From Mammaliicoccus sciuri (GTDB lineage Bacteria; Bacillota; Bacilli; Staphylococcales; Staphylococcaceae), in assembly GCF_025561425.1 (NCBI RefSeq), contig NZ_CP094824.1, forward strand, positions 1,054,001 through 1,118,000: a stretch of 64,000 nucleotides of DNA. Direction: 5' to 3'. The notes under the pieces are model-generated. The model made no database searches. It had not been told where the DNA came from and saw only the letters and a program-made list of their open reading frames with translations. Position numbers and translations under genes: made by a program. This document shows, one piece after another, positions 60,152 through 64,000 of the stretch (position 1 is the stretch's first letter; each line of letters starts with the position of its first letter).

Positions 60152-61738
60152 ATGACTTTTTTAAGCATACTACAATTGATTGTGAATATTTTATTCTTTG
60201 TCATCATTATTGGGGGTATTATTGCTTGTATTTCTTTATATGTTATAGATAAAAGGCAAAAGCATCATAGTGTTTTAAGAAATTACCCGGTACTTGGTAG
60301 AGTGAGATACTTTTTAGAAAGTATAGGACCAGAACTTAGACAGTATTTAATATTAAATGATAATGCTGGAAAACCATTTTCAAGAAAGCAATATTTGAAT
60401 ATCGTCATGCCAGGAAAATATAAAAATAGAATCGAAAGTTTTGGATCGTTGAGAAAATTTGAAGAGCCAGGATTTTATTTACAAAATACAATGTTTCCAG
60501 TAGACCATGATGAATTAGAAATTAACCAAGATGAACAAATGTCTACTTTTATTTATGAAATTTCTAATGAAGGACTTTTTGATCGTAAAGAAGAACAAAA
60601 ACAAAAAAATGTTGATCCATATAAATTAACAACAGACAACCAAATTATTATAGGTGGTGACTTAAAACATCCCTTTATTGTTAATAGATTGGTTGGACAA
60701 TCAGGTATGAGTTATGGTGCACTAGGTAAAAATGCGATTACTGCATTGTCAAAAGGATTGGGCAGAAGCGGTTCATGGATGAATACAGGAGAAGGAGGAT
60801 TAAGCAATCATCATTTAAGTGGAGATTGTGATATCATCTTTCAAATAGGATCAGGTTTATTTGGCGTTCGAGATAAAGAAGGGAATTTCGATGAGAAAGA
60901 ATTTATTGAAAAAGCTAACATGAAACAAGTGAAGGCATTTGAATTAAAGTTAGCGCAAGGTGCCAAAACGAGAGGCGGACATATTGAAGGGGCAAAAGTA
61001 ACAGAAGAAATTGCTGAAATTAGAAATGTAACGCCTTTTGAAACAGTTAACTCACCTAATAGATTTGAGTTTCTTCATAATAATAAAGAGTTATTACAAT
61101 TTGTTCAGAAGTTAAGAGAACTATCTGATAAACCAGTTGGCATAAAAATAGTTGTCGGAAACATAAGTGATTTAAAGAAATTAATACATGAAATGGTATC
61201 ATCAAACATTATTCCTGATTTTATTACAGTCGATGGTGGAGAAGGTGGAACAGGTGCGACATATCAAGAACTTGTCGATACTGTTGGTTTGCCATTATTT
61301 TCTGCATTACCAATATTAGATGTTGAACTTAAAAAATTTAAAATAAGAGATAAAGTGAAAGTATTTGCATCTGGAAAGCTTATTACACCTGATCAAATTG
61401 CTATTGCTTTAGCGTTAGGTGCAGATCTCGTTAATGTAGCAAGAAGTTTAATGATTAATGTAGGTTGTATTATGGCTCAACAATGTCATACAAATAATTG
61501 CCCTGTAGGTGTAGCTACTACAGATCCAAAAAAAGAATCTGCTTTAGTTGTATCAGAAAAAGAATACAGAGTTTCAAATTATATTGTGAGTTTACATGAA
61601 GGATTATTTAATTTAGCAGCAGCAGTAGGTGTGAAAAGTCCTAATCAAATAAATGAAAACCATTTATTATATAGAAGTGCTAATGGAAATGTCATGAATG
61701 TAAATCAATATAAAAAATCCATATATAAAGAGAATTAA
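60152..61738 (+). CDS. FMN-binding glutamate synthase family protein
   Basis: 528 residues with an N-terminal membrane helix (about 8-32), then a glutamate synthase central domain (GltS). Visible: SGMSYGALGKNAITALSKG, GGHIEGAKVTEEIAEIR, VDGGEGGTGATYQELVDTVGLPL, and the [3Fe-4S] cysteines C-x5-C-x4-C in CIMAQQCHTNNCPVG. There is no amidotransferase domain, so it is not a full glutamate synthase. Membrane-attached relatives such as B. subtilis YerD have no known reaction. Start ATG follows GAGGGGGAA. Confidence 0.87.
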   Translation: MTFLSILQLIVNILFFVIIIGGIIACISLYVIDKRQKHHSVLRNYPVLGRVRYFLESIGPELRQYLILNDNAGKPFSRKQYLNIVMPGKYKNRIESFGSLRKFEEPGFYLQNTMFPVDHDELEINQDEQMSTFIYEISNEGLFDRKEEQKQKNVDPYKLTTDNQIIIGGDLKHPFIVNRLVGQSGMSYGALGKNAITALSKGLGRSGSWMNTGEGGLSNHHLSGDCDIIFQIGSGLFGVRDKEGNFDEKEFIEKANMKQVKAFELKLAQGAKTRGGHIEGAKVTEEIAEIRNVTPFETVNSPNRFEFLHNNKELLQFVQKLRELSDKPVGIKIVVGNISDLKKLIHEMVSSNIIPDFITVDGGEGGTGATYQELVDTVGLPLFSALPILDVELKKFKIRDKVKVFASGKLITPDQIAIALALGADLVNVARSLMINVGCIMAQQCHTNNCPVGVATTDPKKESALVVSEKEYRVSNYIVSLHEGLFNLAAAVGVKSPNQINENHLLYRSANGNVMNVNQYKKSIYKEN

Positions 61739-61776
61739 AAATAGACCTGAACAGTTATCTGTTCAGGTCTATTTTT
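61737..61776. terminator. Bidirectional terminator
   Basis: AAAAATAGACCTGAACAG pairs perfectly with CTGTTCAGGTCTATTTTT around TTAT. Confidence 0.95.
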
Positions 61777-62869
61777 ATAAATCAAAATCTTCATCTTCAA
61801 TTTGAATGTCGCTATCTTCTGGATGATATTTGAAATAACTAGAAGATAATTTGTCTAAATGTAAAATAGTCGCTTTATAATCTAACATAGCTGAAATAAC
61901 TTGCATGACATTCTCAATATAGTAATCTTCTTGATCAGGATTTTCCATAATATCTTTAATAAATATTTCCATTAAATCTTCTTTATAAGGTTCTACTAAA
62001 TAATCGGGAACTTGATCAATTTCGTGTTTAGCTTTTTGTGATATCCTTACTAATATTTGTTCATGCTGCGCCATCAGTTCATCCAGTTCAAACTTCATTT
62101 GTACTTTGAGATCATCATTTAAATTATGAATATCGTTTTCGTAACGATTCATTTTCCTTAAAACTTCGTATGCTCTTCGTGTTGATGCAATAATCTCTTT
62201 GAAAAGAATCTTCTTACGCATTTGGCTAAAAGCTTGTTTCTTAGTGTAGGCTCTTTCTTCTTTATAATATAAATAAAATTGTTCAAGCTTTACGATACGT
62301 GTTCTGATTGTTTCTAAATCTTGTTTTACGTAGTGAAATTCAGTTGTACCATTTAACACTAATCTAAACCATTTAAATATATCAGTAGAAATATTAAGTG
62401 AGTTATAATACATTTTAGTTTCGAATTTCGGTGGTAGAAACGTAAAGTTAACAAGGAAAGCACTTAACACACCAATCATAACTAAGACAAAACGATAGAA
62501 TGCAGAGATATAGAAATCTCCTTCGTGATGTCCAAGTATGATTAAAGCTGTAACAACTGCTAAGTTAGAAACATGTTGTAGATTAAATTTGTAAAGTATT
62601 GAAATAATGATAATCGCTGTTAAACCGATAAATACAACATTGTTCCCAAAGATAGAGAATATGGTAACAGCCGTAATCGCACCAATAACATTACCTTGAA
62701 ATTGTTCTACAATTGTTTTGAACGAACGATAGACACTTGGTTGCATGGCGACCATTGCAGCAACACCAGCTATTGTTGTTATCATTGCTGGTCCTGGCAG
62801 TAAATTAGCTATAAATATTGCTAGGACAATCGCGATACCAGTTTTAAATATTCTTGCCCCAAATTTCAT
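61775..62869 (-). CDS. Aromatic acid exporter (ArAE/FUSC-like) family protein, copy 2
   Basis: 364 residues with about six N-terminal helices (FGARIFKTGIAIVLAIFIANLLPGP, MQPSVYRSFKTIVEQFQGNVIGA) and a long acidic helical tail ending EDSDIQIEDEDFDL. Same fold and order as the gene at 34854-35849 but clearly diverged. It lies 95 bases downstream of hemL on the same strand. Start ATG follows AAAAGGAATGG. Substrate unknown. Confidence 0.83.
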   Translation of the reverse strand: MKFGARIFKTGIAIVLAIFIANLLPGPAMITTIAGVAAMVAMQPSVYRSFKTIVEQFQGNVIGAITAVTIFSIFGNNVVFIGLTAIIIISILYKFNLQHVSNLAVVTALIILGHHEGDFYISAFYRFVLVMIGVLSAFLVNFTFLPPKFETKMYYNSLNISTDIFKWFRLVLNGTTEFHYVKQDLETIRTRIVKLEQFYLYYKEERAYTKKQAFSQMRKKILFKEIIASTRRAYEVLRKMNRYENDIHNLNDDLKVQMKFELDELMAQHEQILVRISQKAKHEIDQVPDYLVEPYKEDLMEIFIKDIMENPDQEDYYIENVMQVISAMLDYKATILHLDKLSSSYFKYHPEDSDIQIEDEDFDL

Positions 62870-62964
62870 AGAACCATTCCTTTTTATTTTTAAAACAGGG
62901 TTGTAACAAATATCACAAGCCTAGTATATATTGGTTATACAACGTTTTGGCTAACTTTTCAAGT

Positions 62965-64000
62965 TTATAATTGAGAGAAAGCGTAATCAACTGCATTTAA
63001 TGTTTGTTTTATGTCTTCTTCAGTATGCTCAGTCGTTAAGAACCATGCTTCATATTTAGAAGGTGCTAAATTAATACCTTGATTTAACATTAACTTAAAG
63101 AATTTTGCGAACTGTTCGCCGTCAGTATTTTCAGCTTGAACATAGTTTTCAACTTTGTCATCTGTAAAGTAAAGTGTTAAAGCACCTTTGATTCTATTAA
63201 CTGTTGCTTTAACGTTATGCTTTTTAATTAAATCCAATAAACCGTCTTCTAATTGTTGACCTAATTGATCTAATTTATCGTATACACCAGGTTGTTCCAA
63301 TATTTCCAATAATGCAATTCCAGCTCTCATAGAAAGTGGGTTACCTGCCATTGTACCTGCTTGGTATGCTGGACCAAGTGGTGCAACATGTTCCATGATT
63401 TCTTGACGTCCGCCATATGCACCGATTGGTAAACCGCCTCCAATAACTTTACCAAATGCAGTTAAGTCAGGATAAACGCCTAATAAATCTTGTGCAGCGC
63501 CGTAATGGAATCTAAAAGCTGTAATAACTTCATCATAAATAACTAAACCACCGTATTGATGTGTTACTTCATTTACTGCTTCTAAAAAGCCTTCTTTAGG
63601 TTCAACCATACCAAAGTTTCCAACGATTGGCTCCACTAATACACCAGCAACTTGATCGCCCCAATGTTCCATAGCTTCTTTAAATGAATCTATATCATTA
63701 AAAGGAACTGTAATAACTTCTTGTGCTACACTTTTCGGTACTCCAGCAGAATCAGGTGTGCCAAGTTGAGATGGACCACTTCCTGCAGCAACAAGTACTA
63801 AGTCAGAATGTCCATGATAACATCCAGCGAATTTAATGATTTTATCTCGCTTAGTATATGCACGTGCAACTCTAATAGTTGTCATAACAGCTTCAGTACC
63901 AGAGTTTACAAATCTAATTTTTTCTAACGATGGAATAGCGTTACGTAGTTTTTTAGCAAATGTAATTTCATATTCAGTAGGTGTACCGAATAATACACCA
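62965..64000 (-). CDS. hemL: Glutamate-1-semialdehyde 2,1-aminomutase (5' end outside window)
   Basis: PLP enzyme converting glutamate-1-semialdehyde to 5-aminolevulinate for heme. The C-terminal 344 residues are present; the frame stays open to 64000. Features: [18 protein letters not shown] (PLP phosphate site), [21 protein letters not shown] (the PLP-pyridine Asp), and the Schiff-base lysine in [16 protein letters not shown]. aureus has two such genes; the position beside the Sav1866 exporter suggests the hemL2/gsaB copy, by recall. Confidence 0.93.
   Translation of the reverse strand, partial: GVLFGTPTEYEITFAKKLRNAIPSLEKIRFVNSGTEAVMTTIRVARAYTKRDKIIKFAGCYHGHSDLVLVAAGSGPSQLGTPDSAGVPKSVAQEVITVPFNDIDSFKEAMEHWGDQVAGVLVEPIVGNFGMVEPKEGFLEAVNEVTHQYGGLVIYDEVITAFRFHYGAAQDLLGVYPDLTAFGKVIGGGLPIGAYGGRQEIMEHVAPLGPAYQAGTMAGNPLSMRAGIALLEILEQPGVYDKLDQLGQQLEDGLLDLIKKHNVKATVNRIKGALTLYFTDDKVENYVQAENTDGEQFAKFFKLMLNQGINLAPSKYEAWFLTTEHTEEDIKQTLNAVDYAFSQL

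Overview
The window is AT-rich, tightly packed chromosome from a low-GC Firmicute of the family Staphylococcaceae. The gene order follows the Staphylococcus aureus core between nadE/purB and hemL2: pncB-nadE, purB, pcrB-pcrA-ligA-camS, putP, gatCAB, dgkB, an RNA uracil methyltransferase, dinB, ftn, murT-gatD, map, vraSR, ampS, sgtB-recX, mutY, a Sav1866-type ABC exporter and hemL2. That order comes from memory, not from an alignment. A hisZ next to the block, a tandem second putP and an SE1561-type small protein suggest a relative outside the S. aureus/S. epidermidis cluster, possibly the S. sciuri (Mammaliicoccus) group. This species-level guess is inference.

Layout. 1-8125: hisZ (cut by the window edge), an MFS exporter, the NAD salvage pair pncB-nadE, a DUF2179 membrane protein with a NETI-motif protein, purB with a PurBox-like promoter, yerC and a VanY-type lipoprotein peptidase. 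8126-10685 is the only clearly mobile stretch. It holds a tandem hairpin repeat abutted by an apparently intact IS150-like IS3 element, which cuts a second IS150-like element, which cuts an IS1182-type transposase; a GC-rich structured repeat follows. 10686-23733 is housekeeping: pcrB-pcrA-ligA-camS, two tandem putP genes (one with a perfect cre site) and gatCAB. 23734-28018: a hairpin-repeat array, a broken HerA-like ATPase, dgkB and an rRNA methyltransferase. 28019-36701: sugar-dehydrogenase lipoprotein, dinB, exonuclease, ferritin, the peptidoglycan amidation pair murT-gatD, an ArAE membrane protein and map. 36868-39642 is the VraTSR cell-wall stress operon. 39643-49035: carbonic anhydrase, a BrkB-like protein, small stress and membrane proteins, ampS, a thioesterase, radical SAM YfkAB, a second uracil methyltransferase, a PfpI protein and a NERD-domain protein. 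49036-64000: pyruvate oxidase, monofunctional transglycosylase, recX-yfhH, a TagGH-like ABC pair with a degenerate ATPase, mutY, ntdP, a broken Sav1866-type exporter, a GltS-like protein, a second ArAE protein and hemL (cut by the window edge).

Cell-envelope functions recur: murT-gatD, vraTSR, sgtB, VanY-like, dgkB and the TagGH-like pair. Two genes are broken by small visible lesions. I see no defence island, prophage, CRISPR array, tRNA or rRNA. The least explained signal is three kinds of short intergenic hairpin repeat (8150-8235, 16830-16990, and 23812-23967 with 49060-49092). Their loop lengths are constant while stems change in a mostly pairing-preserving way.
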